From Dysgonomonas sp. 520 (GTDB taxonomy: Bacteria > Bacteroidota > Bacteroidia > Bacteroidales > Dysgonomonadaceae), in the NCBI RefSeq assembly GCF_010501095.1, contig NZ_QVMP01000012.1, positions 27,115-91,114 on the forward strand: a stretch of DNA of 64,000 nucleotides, read 5' to 3'. Positions 34,901 through 43,746 of the stretch are shown here, in pieces (the stretch's first letter is position 1; each line of letters opens with the position of its first letter). Position numbers and translations under genes: made by a program. The notes beneath the pieces were generated by a model. That model was not told the DNA's origin and made no database searches. It worked only from the letters and a program-made list of their open reading frames with translations.

Positions 34901-35483
34901 AAATCTGCTTCCGGCCATAAATCCCCCTGTCATAGACCCTCCGTTGAACGATTTGTTGGCAGACTCGAAATGCCGGTTAAGGCTGAATTATGCGTTCAGC
35001 AGTTATAAGAAGGCATGGGACGAAGTGTTTGCGCAAGAGAAAGATGTTAGCAACATTTATGGAGAATCTAATACATTGCGTTATCTTCCTCTTCAAAAAT
35101 GTATATTCCGTATAGAGCCTCACGATGATATATGCGATATATTGTTGGTTATTTTAGCTTCGGTGATAGCAAACGTACCTTTAACTATCAGTATGTCGGA
35201 TATGTACGATGATGTTGAAGATATAAAACAATCTACGATTGTTTTGCCCGGAGTGAAAGTCTTTGTTCAAAAAGAGCCTGACTTTATAGGCTGTATAAAA
35301 AACTATGAACGAATAAGAAGCTGCGCAGGTAGCCTGTCGGAGGCGGTATATGAAGAGGCGGCTAAGTTAGGTTTGCACATTGTTGCAGATAAACCTATTG
35401 TTGACGGGAGGATAGAACTGCTTCACTATTTAAAGGAACAAAGTATAAGTACGGAATATCATCGCTATGGTAGTGTTTTTTAA
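31980..35483 (+). CDS. putA: bifunctional proline dehydrogenase / delta-1-pyrroline-5-carboxylate dehydrogenase
   Basis: The 1167-aa protein oxidises proline to glutamate in two steps. The N-terminal proline dehydrogenase barrel (about 60-460) has MRLVKGANLQMETIVS and FEMLEGMANHLPRVM. The aldehyde dehydrogenase half (about 520-1000) has VVLVISPWNFPLAIP, the active-site Glu in HLSAETGGKNA (near 745) and the nucleophilic Cys in GNAGQKCSACS (near 780), then RRQPFGGMKHSAFGGG. About 160 further residues at the C-terminus have no evident motif. There is no N-terminal ribbon-helix-helix DNA-binding domain, so autorepression of the E. coli type is unlikely. A TATCTTTC box near 31939 with a TTG about 20 nt upstream is a plausible promoter. 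Confidence 0.93.
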   Translation: MENITSKEVLDWTESFLIKAEQELSKEEKKEQKKYASLVSIPSSKILLSKMLDESSQIRDDRKLAKRMKILIDRYGVPEFFNIFDRIQLSLFAAVGYRFHKIAMPIFRSRLRQETNKIIIAEERPELTRHLADRSGRGIGQNVNLLGEVVLGNAEADNRYRHYLQALEEKDINYISIKISGIYAQIHPLNYAQSKTELCKRLANIYQQAIDFPYTDKEGKTTPKFVNLDMEEYKDVELTLDVFITVLSMPQFRNLTAGIVIQAYLPDAGIFHEKLLKFAKQRYSEGGAPLKMRLVKGANLQMETIVSSLRGWEKPILKTKVEVDANYLHLLDVALKPENAEALHVGVASHNFFTIGYAYLLSKRNGVGDYVSFEMLEGMANHLPRVMQSLKKQVVLYTPVVKKEHFLNAVSYLVRRLDENTGEDNFLRYSFNLKLNSKEWGFLENQFVQAYELKDKMIGRSSRKQNRNLLPNRQTSIDVFRNEPDTDLNLSVNREWALGILKKWKTEFNDRNFIVPVQIGDKEIETEYKKKYYDRNRDDKICMCEANLSSSDQVAEILSIAEEDKSGWRKTTLDKRNKILHQVAENLSAKRGDLIGCMVAITGKTFTEADVEVSEGIDFCCYYPISMKRFSDLQNVSYSPKGVVLVISPWNFPLAIPVGGVAAALSAGNTVILKPATVSLPIAWELAKCFWDAGVAKDALQVVCPAERSTLDRLTSHPVIKHIIFTGGTETAFNLLKNNPKCHLSAETGGKNAIILTGRGDQDHAIMNVVSSAFGNAGQKCSACSLFLVAKEVYEDPVFKAKLKDAVTSIQTGSAWNPENIVGPMVDNNNEKLLHAISHLEEGESWLVEPEFLDEKKYILKPCVKWGVKPGSYTFRTELFAPLLAVVCIENLREGIEFVNSTEYGLTSGLQTLDEKEICIWKKRIEAGNLYINRGITGAIVRRQPFGGMKHSAFGGGVKAGGPNYVSSLVKFTENLLPAINPPVIDPPLNDLLADSKCRLRLNYAFSSYKKAWDEVFAQEKDVSNIYGESNTLRYLPLQKCIFRIEPHDDICDILLVILASVIANVPLTISMSDMYDDVEDIKQSTIVLPGVKVFVQKEPDFIGCIKNYERIRSCAGSLSEAVYEEAAKLGLHIVADKPIVDGRIELLHYLKEQSISTEYHRYGSVF

Positions 35484-35591
35484 TGTGGTGTTAATTTAGG
35501 TAAATATTGGGATAAAATACTAAATTAATATTTTTTGTAAAAAAGTACTATAACTAACGAAGCTAAGGCAAACAGGTATCATAAAATGTTG

Positions 35592-35599
35592 TATCTTTG
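35592..35599 (+). promoter_or_regulatory. promoter -7 box of the glycan operon
   Basis: TATCTTTG matches TANNTTTG, 68 nt before the Wzt-type gene. No clear -33 element. No terminator was seen after putA. Confidence 0.5.
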
Positions 35600-35666
35600 C
35601 AAGATTGGAAGAAGATAGCACATTTGTCTTTACAAAGAAAGAATCAATAAAGATTAGAAAGAAAAC

Positions 35667-36932
35667 ATGTCAGACATAGCGATAAAATTTGAGAATATAG
35701 CAAAACAATATAGATTGGGAACAATCGGAACGGGTACACTGAGTCACGACATTAATAGGTGGTGGCATCTGGTTAGAGGGAAAGAAGACCCATACCTAAA
35801 AATAGGAGAGGTGAACGACCGGAGCCAGAAGGCTAATAGTAAGTATGTTTGGGCACTGAAGGATATCTCGTTCGACGTAAAGCAGGGAGAGGTTTTAGGT
35901 ATCATCGGTAAAAATGGTGCAGGAAAATCGACCTTGCTGAAAATACTTTCACGAGTTACTTCGCCAACCGTAGGAGAAATAAAAGCCAAGGGGCGCATAG
36001 CATCGCTATTGGAGGTCGGAACCGGCTTTCACCCTGAAATGACCGGACGGCAAAACATATATATGAATGGCTCTATTATGGGGATGACTCGCCACGAAAT
36101 AAAAAGTAAACTGGATGAAATAGTAGACTTTGCAGGTGTCGAGAAATATATAGATACACCCGTCAAACGATATTCGTCGGGGATGATGGTGCGTTTGGGG
36201 TTTGCCGTTGCCGCACATCTCGAACCCGAAATATTAGTTGTGGACGAAGTGTTGGCTGTTGGCGATGCCGAATTTCAGAAAAAAGCTATCGGGAAAATGA
36301 AGGATGTGTCTCTAGGTGGAGGCCGCACGGTTCTTTTTGTGAGCCACAATCTTGATGCTGTAAAAAAACTTTGTAATACAGGCCTTCTGTTGAGAAATGG
36401 TTCGATATATTGTCAAGGAGAAATAAATGATGTGTTAAATATATACGTTTCTGACAATAAGAAGATTATGCAAGTTGAATTTAATAAAAAAATAGATGAC
36501 AACTTAATATTAAATTCCATATATCTTACCGGTGATGACAACGAGATAAAAGATACGTTTATGATTGGAGAGAAGTGGAAGATAAACGTTCATTTTGAAG
36601 TTACTGAGGGTAACCTGAAAAATGTTGTTTTTGCAACAGGACTAAATACTAACCTTGATACACCGATTTCAACAACATGGTCCGAACCACAAAACCTACC
36701 GAAAGGGACATATACTATTTCGTTTGAAAATGACAGTTTGTTCCTTCAAAAAGGAAACTTCAAATTGATAGTAGGTATATCTAAAGGTAACGAATCTTTG
36801 TTTTATAATGATTCGTCTTTAGAGTTTAGTATTGATCTGATTTCGAAAACGTCAAATGATAACCTTATTAAGATAGATGGAACTACTGGCTTGTTAATGA
36901 ATCAGTTTAATGTTGAAGTATGTAAAGGTTGA
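35667..36932 (+). CDS. ABC transporter ATP-binding protein, polysaccharide export (Wzt type)
   Basis: The 421-aa protein is an ABC ATPase (about 1-255) with a C-terminal carbohydrate-binding Wzt-C-type domain (about 275-421). Walker A GKNGAGKST is near residue 87, the signature YSSGM near 170 and the Walker B ILVVDEVLAVGD near 189-200. The N-terminal insertion (RWWHLVRGKEDPYLKIGEVNDR) is typical of O-antigen and teichoic-acid exporters. Its partner permease (Wzm) is normally adjacent but is absent here. The C-terminal domain would choose the glycan to be exported. It begins a run of closely spaced glycan genes ending at 44568. Confidence 0.88.
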   Translation: MSDIAIKFENIAKQYRLGTIGTGTLSHDINRWWHLVRGKEDPYLKIGEVNDRSQKANSKYVWALKDISFDVKQGEVLGIIGKNGAGKSTLLKILSRVTSPTVGEIKAKGRIASLLEVGTGFHPEMTGRQNIYMNGSIMGMTRHEIKSKLDEIVDFAGVEKYIDTPVKRYSSGMMVRLGFAVAAHLEPEILVVDEVLAVGDAEFQKKAIGKMKDVSLGGGRTVLFVSHNLDAVKKLCNTGLLLRNGSIYCQGEINDVLNIYVSDNKKIMQVEFNKKIDDNLILNSIYLTGDDNEIKDTFMIGEKWKINVHFEVTEGNLKNVVFATGLNTNLDTPISTTWSEPQNLPKGTYTISFENDSLFLQKGNFKLIVGISKGNESLFYNDSSLEFSIDLISKTSNDNLIKIDGTTGLLMNQFNVEVCKG

Positions 36933-36937
36933 CAATT

Positions 36938-37669
36938 ATGTTTTCGAGAATAAAATCAAAATTTATTAAGCCCGATACACGAAACGTTCTTTTTCAAGAA
37001 CAATTTAAACTTTTTAATGAGCTCGGTAGCAAATATGATATCAGGGCAGAAGAGAAAGATTTATTTCCGTGCTTAAACGATAATAGTGGAACAACACCAT
37101 TTGATGCTCATTATTTCTATCATCCGGCATGGGCGTGCAGAGTGGTGAAAGAGATTAATCCTTCTCTACATATCGACATTTCATCCATATTATACTTTTC
37201 ATCCATGCTTTCTGCTTTTATTCCGGTAGAATATTATGATTACAGGCCTGCTGAAGTAAAGTTAGATAATGCAACGTATGGAAGAGCTGATTTAATGAAC
37301 CTGCATTTCGAAGATAATTCGATAGAATCACTGTCGTGTATGCATACCATAGAGCATATCGGGTTGGGCAGATATGGAGATAAAATTGATCCGAAAGGGG
37401 ATATAATAGCTGTTAATGAGCTGAAGAGAGTTTGTGCAATTAATGGTAATTTGTTAATAGTGCTCCCGGTAGGAATACCTAAGGTTATGTTTAATGCACA
37501 TCGTATATATGATCCACATCTTGTAGTAAATGAATTGTTTGAAGGGTTTGATTTGATCGAGTTCTCTTTGATTAAGGATGATAGTGAGTTTGTACGGAAT
37601 GCAGACTTGGATACTGCGGCACAGCAGAATTATGGATGTGGTTGTTTTTGGTTTAAAAAGCTCAGATGA
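36938..37669 (+). CDS. DUF268 domain-containing protein
   Basis: The 243-aa protein resembles the DUF268 family, which looks distantly like a methyltransferase: IDISSILYFSSMLSAFIPVEYYDYRP near 82-107, NLHFEDNSIESLSCMHTIEHIGLGRYGD near 120-147 and GNLLIVLPVGIP near 170. The enzymatic role is unproven. A TTG at 36929 overlaps the wzt-like stop; the ATG at 36938 is chosen. The next gene overlaps its stop by 4 nt (ATGA), so the two are translationally coupled. Confidence 0.75.
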   Translation: MFSRIKSKFIKPDTRNVLFQEQFKLFNELGSKYDIRAEEKDLFPCLNDNSGTTPFDAHYFYHPAWACRVVKEINPSLHIDISSILYFSSMLSAFIPVEYYDYRPAEVKLDNATYGRADLMNLHFEDNSIESLSCMHTIEHIGLGRYGDKIDPKGDIIAVNELKRVCAINGNLLIVLPVGIPKVMFNAHRIYDPHLVVNELFEGFDLIEFSLIKDDSEFVRNADLDTAAQQNYGCGCFWFKKLR

Positions 37670-38550
37670 AAATAAGTAAACTTCAGGGAGGGTTGGGAAA
37701 CCAAATGTTTCAGTATGCTGTAGTGAGAGCGTTGGAAACGAAGAAAAATAAAAATGTATATTTAGATTTGGTTTTCCTTGAAACACATAATAAATCGGAA
37801 GAACATTTTTCTGCCAGAAAATATGAATTGAATATTTTTAAAAATATAAGAGCAACTCATCTTTCGAATAGTTGTAGAACGATATTCCTTTCTACTAATC
37901 TGTTTATAAGGATTATTAGACGCTTGTTGAATATTAGAGCTATCAAACAGACGAATGATCATTATGTGAATTTGCCCGATAATAGAAATATTTATCTGGA
38001 TGGTTATTTTCAATCAGAAAAGTACTTTAGAAATATAAGGAAGGATTTGTTAAAAGATTTTGAATTTATAGCTTTTGACGATGAAAAAAATAGAATTATA
38101 TATGATAAAATAGCCAATAGCAATTCGGTGAGCATCCATGTGAGGAGAGGAGACTATGTAAGTTCTTCTCAAATAGGAAATAAACACGGAGTGCTTCCTG
38201 TTGCATATTACAAACAGGCTATAGATTTGTTATCAAAGAAGATAGAAAAGGAAGATATTGATTATTATATATTTTCGGACGACCCTGCATATATAAAGAC
38301 ACATTTCGAGTTTGTCCCGAATTGTGTTATCATAGATGTGAATAAAGGTGATGATAGTTGGAAAGATTTATGCTTAATGACAGCATGTAAGTACCATATT
38401 ATTGCAAATAGTTCATTCAGTTGGTGGGGGGCATGGTTGTCGCAAAGAGAAGGAATAACTATAGCGCCATCAAGGTGGTTTAATGATGAAGTTGTTTCCT
38501 ATAATATTCATGACTTTATACCGGATAGTTGGTATATTATAAATTTTTAG
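37666..38550 (+). CDS. alpha-1,2-fucosyltransferase-like glycosyltransferase (GT11)
   Basis: The 294-aa protein begins MKISKLQGGLGNQMFQYAVVRAL, the GT11 N-terminal motif, and has SIHVRRGDYVS near residue 155, the donor-binding HxRRGD signature of alpha-1,2- and alpha-1,6-fucosyltransferases, then DDPAYIK and NSSFSWWGAWL. It would transfer fucose from GDP-fucose to a galactose- or other sugar-terminated chain. GDP-fucose synthesis genes are not in the window. It overlaps the DUF268 gene by 4 nt. Confidence 0.88.
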   Translation: MKISKLQGGLGNQMFQYAVVRALETKKNKNVYLDLVFLETHNKSEEHFSARKYELNIFKNIRATHLSNSCRTIFLSTNLFIRIIRRLLNIRAIKQTNDHYVNLPDNRNIYLDGYFQSEKYFRNIRKDLLKDFEFIAFDDEKNRIIYDKIANSNSVSIHVRRGDYVSSSQIGNKHGVLPVAYYKQAIDLLSKKIEKEDIDYYIFSDDPAYIKTHFEFVPNCVIIDVNKGDDSWKDLCLMTACKYHIIANSSFSWWGAWLSQREGITIAPSRWFNDEVVSYNIHDFIPDSWYIINF

Positions 38551-38555
38551 AGTTT

Positions 38556-39548
38556 ATGGAATCATCTCCATTTGTTTCTGTTGTTATGCCTGCATATAAT
38601 GCAGAAAAATATCTGAAAGAAGCGATAGATAGTATTCTTAATCAGACCTATAAAAACTTTGAGTTTATTATAGTTGACGATGGTTCTACAGACAAAACGT
38701 CTGAAATAATTGAGTCATACACAGACAATCGTATTAAATTGTTGAAGAATGACAAAAATAGAGGGCTTATTTATTCGGCAAATATTGCTATAAGAGTAGC
38801 AACAGGAAAATATATAGCCCGAATGGATGCTGATGATATATCACTGCCGGAACGATTGGAAAAGCAGGTTCTTTTTTTAGAGAAGAACAATGAGGTTTCA
38901 ATATTGGGAACAAGTTATGTGAGAAGTGATAATAATAAACAGGTGCATCATCCTGAGAATACGGAACTTATAAAGATATATCTACTGGAAGGAACAACAT
39001 TTGCTCATCCTTCTGTTATGATAAGAAGAAACAATATCGTACAATATAATCTATTCTTTCAAGATGAATATATTTCTGCCGAAGATTATGCTTTGTGGAC
39101 TTCATTTTCGATGAAAAATCTTAATATGGCTAACTTGCAGGATGTGCTTGTCTATTATAGAATTCATAATGAACAAATAAGCGTTAGTAAGGCGTTTGAA
39201 CAAAGAGAAACCACTCGTAAAGTAAGGATTGAATATGCAAAATTTTACTGGAAAGATAACTTGACTACCGAAGACTATTTTGTAATAAGCCGTCTTTTCG
39301 AATCGGTAGAAGCTTACCGGGCAATTTTTACCCTGTGGAAGATTAAATATTTAAATGATTTGCAACAGGATTTTAATAAGCAGTTATTTGATATATTTAT
39401 AAGAAAACATTTGTTGAAATCGTATTCAAATCTGGGCCGATATGACTTGTTGAAACTTTTAAAAGGAAAGTTTACTATATGGTATAAAATTGAACTTGTT
39501 TCAATATTTATAAAGAAGTCATTTAAGAAAATTCTGAACAGACTCTAA
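38556..39548 (+). CDS. family 2 glycosyltransferase
   Basis: The 330-aa protein starts with FVSVVMPAYNAEKYLKEAIDSILNQTY and has FIIVDDGSTDKT near 38-50 and the DxD motif ARMDADDISLPERLEKQ near 90-105. This is a GT2 GT-A fold using a nucleotide sugar. The C-terminal part lacks evident membrane segments. The frame extends 9 codons upstream to 38529, but the start at 38556 lies 5 nt after the previous stop and fits better. Confidence 0.88.
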   Translation: MESSPFVSVVMPAYNAEKYLKEAIDSILNQTYKNFEFIIVDDGSTDKTSEIIESYTDNRIKLLKNDKNRGLIYSANIAIRVATGKYIARMDADDISLPERLEKQVLFLEKNNEVSILGTSYVRSDNNKQVHHPENTELIKIYLLEGTTFAHPSVMIRRNNIVQYNLFFQDEYISAEDYALWTSFSMKNLNMANLQDVLVYYRIHNEQISVSKAFEQRETTRKVRIEYAKFYWKDNLTTEDYFVISRLFESVEAYRAIFTLWKIKYLNDLQQDFNKQLFDIFIRKHLLKSYSNLGRYDLLKLLKGKFTIWYKIELVSIFIKKSFKKILNRL

Positions 39549-39584
39549 TTAATTAAAGCCAAAAACTAATATTAAAGTAAATAG

Positions 39585-40361
39585 ATGATTTCTTTTTTCA
39601 AAAAAATATTTTCAATTCAGAACTGGATAATCTTTATTCATAAAAAGAGAATAAAACCATTAATTTATATCCTGAATAAATTGGTGAGAAAACAGAAAAA
39701 GAATCCCCTTTCTATTCCTGTTATAATAATAAATTACAATCGCCTTAAAGGCCTAAAACAGTTGGTGACTTTTTTAATTGAAAGAAAGCATCAAAATATT
39801 ATTATTATAGATAATGATTCATCATATCCCCCTCTGTTAGAATATTATGAACACATAAAGGATAAAGTTACTATTGAGAGGTTGAACAAAAATTGGGGAC
39901 ATTTAGTATTATGGAAAAATAATGACTTATTGTTGAGGTACACAAAAGGTTATTATATTGTGACAGATTCTGATATCTTGCCAAATGATAAGCTACCGGT
40001 TGATTATGTTAGTCAACTAATGAATATTCTGAATGAGAATGATGAAGTTGTGAAAGTTGGATTCGCATTAGATATCAGTGATATACCAGAGTCTTATGCT
40101 CTGAAAGATAAAGTGCTTGATTGGGAAAAACAGTATTGGGAAAAACCGATTGGTAAAGACTTGTATTTAGCCAATTTAGATACAACATTTGCTATTTATC
40201 CTCCCCTTTACAGATTCGATCATATTTCGAAGTTCTTTTCAGGTATTAGGGTAGCCGGTAATTTTACGGCAAAGCACGAAGGATGGTATGTTGACTCGAA
40301 CAACATGACAGAAGAAGAATTGTATTATAAAAATACGGCAAATAGTTCAAACAATTGGTGA
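39585..40361 (+). CDS. GT-A glycosyltransferase, family 2-like
   Basis: The 258-aa protein has an N-terminal basic and hydrophobic stretch (about 1-40), then SIPVIIINYNRLKGLKQLV near 43-61, IIIIDNDSSYPPLLEYY near 70-86, and a DxD-like GYYIVTDSDILPND near 125-138. It lacks the usual VDDGS box but keeps NDS. The C-terminus ends NSSNNW. Sugar specificity is unknown. It lies 36 nt after the previous gene. Confidence 0.75.
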   Translation: MISFFKKIFSIQNWIIFIHKKRIKPLIYILNKLVRKQKKNPLSIPVIIINYNRLKGLKQLVTFLIERKHQNIIIIDNDSSYPPLLEYYEHIKDKVTIERLNKNWGHLVLWKNNDLLLRYTKGYYIVTDSDILPNDKLPVDYVSQLMNILNENDEVVKVGFALDISDIPESYALKDKVLDWEKQYWEKPIGKDLYLANLDTTFAIYPPLYRFDHISKFFSGIRVAGNFTAKHEGWYVDSNNMTEEELYYKNTANSSNNW

Positions 40362-40368
40362 AGAATGT

Positions 40369-41283
40369 ATGATGATATCTGTTATTCTGCCTAACTATAA
40401 CCATGCTCAATATCTGAAAAGACGGATTGATTCTATTTTGAATCAATCTTATACGGATTTTGAATTAATAATATTGGATGACAAATCGTCGGATAATAGC
40501 AGGGATGTTATAGAAGAATACAGAAACAATCCGCATGTAACCCATATCGTTTATAATGAAGTGAATTCGGGCTCTACCTTCAAGCAATGGAAGAAGGGGT
40601 TGGAGTTGGCAAAAGGAGATTATATATGGATTGCCGAAAGCGACGATTGGGCAGAACCTTATATGATAGAGAAACTCCTTTCGGCTTTTGACGGTGATAC
40701 TGTCGTTTCGTTTTGTCAATCGTTACGGGCATGGTCCGACAACGATGTTTTACCATCGGAAAGTTACAATTTTCAATATACACGATATGACGGAGTAGAG
40801 TTTATAAAAAAACGGATGCTCTGTTATAATGCGATAGATAATGCAAGTATGGCATTGTTTCGCAAAGAATGTGTCGATCCGGCTTGGTTTGACGACATCT
40901 CGGAAATGAAATATTGTGGCGATTGGTTCTTTTGGGTCAGATTAGCGGAGAAAGGTAAAGTAGTGGAATTTTCGGAAGCCTTCAACTATTTCAGGCAACA
41001 TTCTCAAAAAGTGACATCAAGGGCAAAACGTTTAGGCTTAGATTTTACGGAAGGTGTAACCGTGTTGAAATATATAGAGTCTGATGTTAAGATTAAAATA
41101 CCAAAGAATGTTCTTTCATATTGGGCCCGGGTATGGGCAAATAGCTGGAGATTTTTTGATAAAGGAGTTGTTTTGAGAACATTGTGTGTGCTGGTTTCGT
41201 TTAAAACTATATTTTTGTATTATATACCTGTCAGTTTGGTAAGAAACAGGTATAGCAGGTTGATAAAGAAAAAAAACAGATGA
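40369..41283 (+). CDS. family 2 glycosyltransferase
   Basis: The 304-aa protein has MISVILPNYNHAQYLKRRIDSILNQSY, LIILDDKSSDNSRDVIEEYR near 40 and a DxD box WIAESDDWAEPYMIEKL near 90-105. The C-terminal helical hydrophobic region (about 275-295) may associate with the membrane. Two adjacent ATG codons at 40369 and 40372 are equivalent. The next gene overlaps its stop by 4 nt. Confidence 0.88.
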   Translation: MMISVILPNYNHAQYLKRRIDSILNQSYTDFELIILDDKSSDNSRDVIEEYRNNPHVTHIVYNEVNSGSTFKQWKKGLELAKGDYIWIAESDDWAEPYMIEKLLSAFDGDTVVSFCQSLRAWSDNDVLPSESYNFQYTRYDGVEFIKKRMLCYNAIDNASMALFRKECVDPAWFDDISEMKYCGDWFFWVRLAEKGKVVEFSEAFNYFRQHSQKVTSRAKRLGLDFTEGVTVLKYIESDVKIKIPKNVLSYWARVWANSWRFFDKGVVLRTLCVLVSFKTIFLYYIPVSLVRNRYSRLIKKKNR

Positions 41284-42560
41284 AAATAGTTACTCTTAGT
41301 TCAAAAGATAGTTTCGGGGGGGCGGCCAAGGTTGCATGCCGTATCCATGAACAATTGGATAAAATGGGAGTAGACAACAAATTTATAGTAAACAGTAAAA
41401 GGTCTGCCAACAATACCTCTGTTCGTATAGAAGAATTCCATAAACCTAAATCCAGGCTTTTTCAATACATAGAGAGGTTAAAGCTGGTGAGAGGGGAACT
41501 GAACAGGCGCAAGTTGTGGAAAAAATATGCCGCGGGACTGAAGGATGCCGTTGTTTTAGACCTAGAGGTTTCGCTTCTAAAAAATACCCTGGAGGAGGTA
41601 GAGAAAAAATATAATTTCGACATACTTCATTTGCATTGGGTAGGAGATAGTTTTGTGAATTTCACAGAGTTTAAGAATCTCGATAAGCCTGTTGTATGGA
41701 CATTGCATGACTGTTTTGCATTCACCGGAATTTGTACTTATTTCGAAGATTGTGACAAGTATCTGTCTCATTGCCAATTTTGTCCGCAATTGGGCGCAAC
41801 CATACAAAAAGACCTTAGCTATATAACTTTTGAACAGAAAAAAGAAAGATATTCGGACATCAATTTTCACATTGTTTGTCCCAGCAATTGGTTGGCCGAC
41901 CATGCACGAAAAAGTGTTTTATTAAAGAATTTTCCTGTAAGTGTTATCCCCAACGGCATTGATACGGACTATTTTTATCCGATTGATAAAAAGTCGGCGA
42001 AAAAATCATTAGGCATAAATCCCGATAAGAAAGTAATTTTGTTTGGAGGCATTGCAATAAACAAAGACGAACGAAAAGGCGGAGCTTTGTTAACCGAGGC
42101 CTTGAGGAAACTGGCAGGAGCGTATAGGCAGGACGAAATAGAACTGCTTATTTTGGGGGTAGAATCCGGAGGCAATTTGTACGGAGAATATAAAGCAACG
42201 TATCTGGGTTATGTGGATAATGAGTTTTTTATGCGGATAGCCTATTCGGCCGCCGATATTACGATATTGCCGTCTAAACAAGAAAATCTGTCGACAACGA
42301 TAATGGAAAGCATGTCCTGTGCAACTGCTGTTGTTGCATTCAACATCGGAGGAAATTCGGATATGGTAGACCATAAGCAAAACGGCTATTTGGCAAAACC
42401 GTACAATACAGGAGATTTGAAAGATGGAATTGTCTGGTGCTTATCAAATAACGATGAAAATGAATTGGGAAACGCTGCTAGACAAAAAGTTCTGGACAAT
42501 TTCCGGATAGAAGATATAACAAAACGTTATGTCGAATTGTACGGATCTCTGGTAAAATAA
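41280..42560 (+). CDS. family 4 glycosyltransferase
   Basis: The 426-aa protein is a GT-B retaining glycosyltransferase. The N-terminal KIVTLSSKDSFGGAAKVACRIHEQL is an acceptor-domain start; DILHLHWVGDSF lies near 117-128, VIPNGIDTDYFYP near 222, and the EX7E motif region QENLSTTIMESMSCATAVVAFNIGGNSDMV near 337-366. It contains the ICTYFEDC and HCQFCPQLG Cys pairs seen in some WfgS-like enzymes. It starts by a 4-nt overlap with the upstream GT2 gene. Confidence 0.88.
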   Translation: MKIVTLSSKDSFGGAAKVACRIHEQLDKMGVDNKFIVNSKRSANNTSVRIEEFHKPKSRLFQYIERLKLVRGELNRRKLWKKYAAGLKDAVVLDLEVSLLKNTLEEVEKKYNFDILHLHWVGDSFVNFTEFKNLDKPVVWTLHDCFAFTGICTYFEDCDKYLSHCQFCPQLGATIQKDLSYITFEQKKERYSDINFHIVCPSNWLADHARKSVLLKNFPVSVIPNGIDTDYFYPIDKKSAKKSLGINPDKKVILFGGIAINKDERKGGALLTEALRKLAGAYRQDEIELLILGVESGGNLYGEYKATYLGYVDNEFFMRIAYSAADITILPSKQENLSTTIMESMSCATAVVAFNIGGNSDMVDHKQNGYLAKPYNTGDLKDGIVWCLSNNDENELGNAARQKVLDNFRIEDITKRYVELYGSLVK

Positions 42561-42591
42561 ATGTGAGTGTCAGACTAACCGAAAATAATAT

Positions 42592-43746
42592 ATGAAAATA
42601 TTATACGATCATCAAATATTTCAGTATCAGAGGGTAGGGGGAGTTTCCCGCTATTTTACCGAAATAATCAAGCATTTGCCAACAGATGTAGAGGCTGATG
42701 TATCGGTTGAATATTCTTTTAATGAGTATCTGAAAAATTCTGATATTCCTTTTCAGTATGTTTATCAAATGGTAGACAAGTTTCTGCCTCAATATAGTTT
42801 CAAAGGTCAAGGTTATCTGACCGGGAAGATAGAACGCTATTTTCCGCAAAAATATAACAAACGGTACGATGCAAATAAACAAAAAAGCATACAAAAAATA
42901 AAAGAAGGAAACTTTGATATTTTCCATCCTACTTTTTTTGACGATTATTATCTTGATGTAATTGAAAACAAGCCTTTTGTATTGACCGTGCATGATATGG
43001 TTCTCGAACTGTACCCGGAGTTGACTTATAGCGTAGGGTTTATAAAACGAAAGCGGAAGCTGGTGGAACGGGCAACCCACATTATTGCTGTGTCGGAAAA
43101 TACGAAAACGGATTTGGTGAATGTTTTTGATGTAGATCCCGATAAAATATCGGTAACACACCATGCTTCGTCGCTGATTGAGGGTGAGGTTGAAAAAATA
43201 GATTTGCCTCAGCGCTACTTGCTCTACGTTGGTGACAGGAGAATGGGATACAAGAACTTTAATTTTCTGGTAACATCCCTCATTCCACTATTCAACCAGT
43301 ATCCCGATATAGTTTTACTGTGCGTTGGTTCTGAATTTAATTACGATGAACGGTACTTCCTCAACGAATTGGGGGTAACAGATAAGGTTAAGTATATTTC
43401 GGTTTCGGACAACGAACTTTATACCGTGTATGACAGAGCCGAAGCATTTATATACCCGTCTTATTACGAAGGGTTTGGCATACCTGTTTTGGAGGCTTTT
43501 CAGGCAAAGTGTCCTGTCGTACTGGCCGAAACTGCTTGCGCAAAGGAGGTTGCGGGAGACGCGGCTTTGTATTTTCAACCAAAATCGCCCAATCAGCTAC
43601 GCACAAATGTAATATCTTTGCTTAATGATGAAACCCTGAAAACAGAATATATCCGACGGGGTACGGAACAATTGAAAAAATATTCGTGGCAGAAAAGCGC
43701 ACAATCTACGGTCGATATTTACAAAAAAATATTAGAGTCAAGGTAA
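42592..43746 (+). CDS. family 4 glycosyltransferase
   Basis: The 384-aa GT-B enzyme begins KILYDHQIFQYQRVGGVSRYFTEIIKHLP. It has FDIFHPTFFDDYYLD near 103-117, AVSENTKTDLVN near 166, LLYVGDRRMGYKNF near 206 and the donor-site YPSYYEGFGIPVLEAFQAKCPVVLAE near 284-309. The acceptor domain resembles mannosyltransferases of O-antigen synthesis, but the sugar is not established. It lies 31 nt after the previous gene and abuts the next. Confidence 0.88.
   Translation: MKILYDHQIFQYQRVGGVSRYFTEIIKHLPTDVEADVSVEYSFNEYLKNSDIPFQYVYQMVDKFLPQYSFKGQGYLTGKIERYFPQKYNKRYDANKQKSIQKIKEGNFDIFHPTFFDDYYLDVIENKPFVLTVHDMVLELYPELTYSVGFIKRKRKLVERATHIIAVSENTKTDLVNVFDVDPDKISVTHHASSLIEGEVEKIDLPQRYLLYVGDRRMGYKNFNFLVTSLIPLFNQYPDIVLLCVGSEFNYDERYFLNELGVTDKVKYISVSDNELYTVYDRAEAFIYPSYYEGFGIPVLEAFQAKCPVVLAETACAKEVAGDAALYFQPKSPNQLRTNVISLLNDETLKTEYIRRGTEQLKKYSWQKSAQSTVDIYKKILESR

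Noticed and set aside
36929..36937. A TTG start for the DUF268 gene overlapping the Wzt-type stop
   Set aside because: The ATG at 36938 is 9 nt downstream, needs no rare start codon and loses no conserved sequence.
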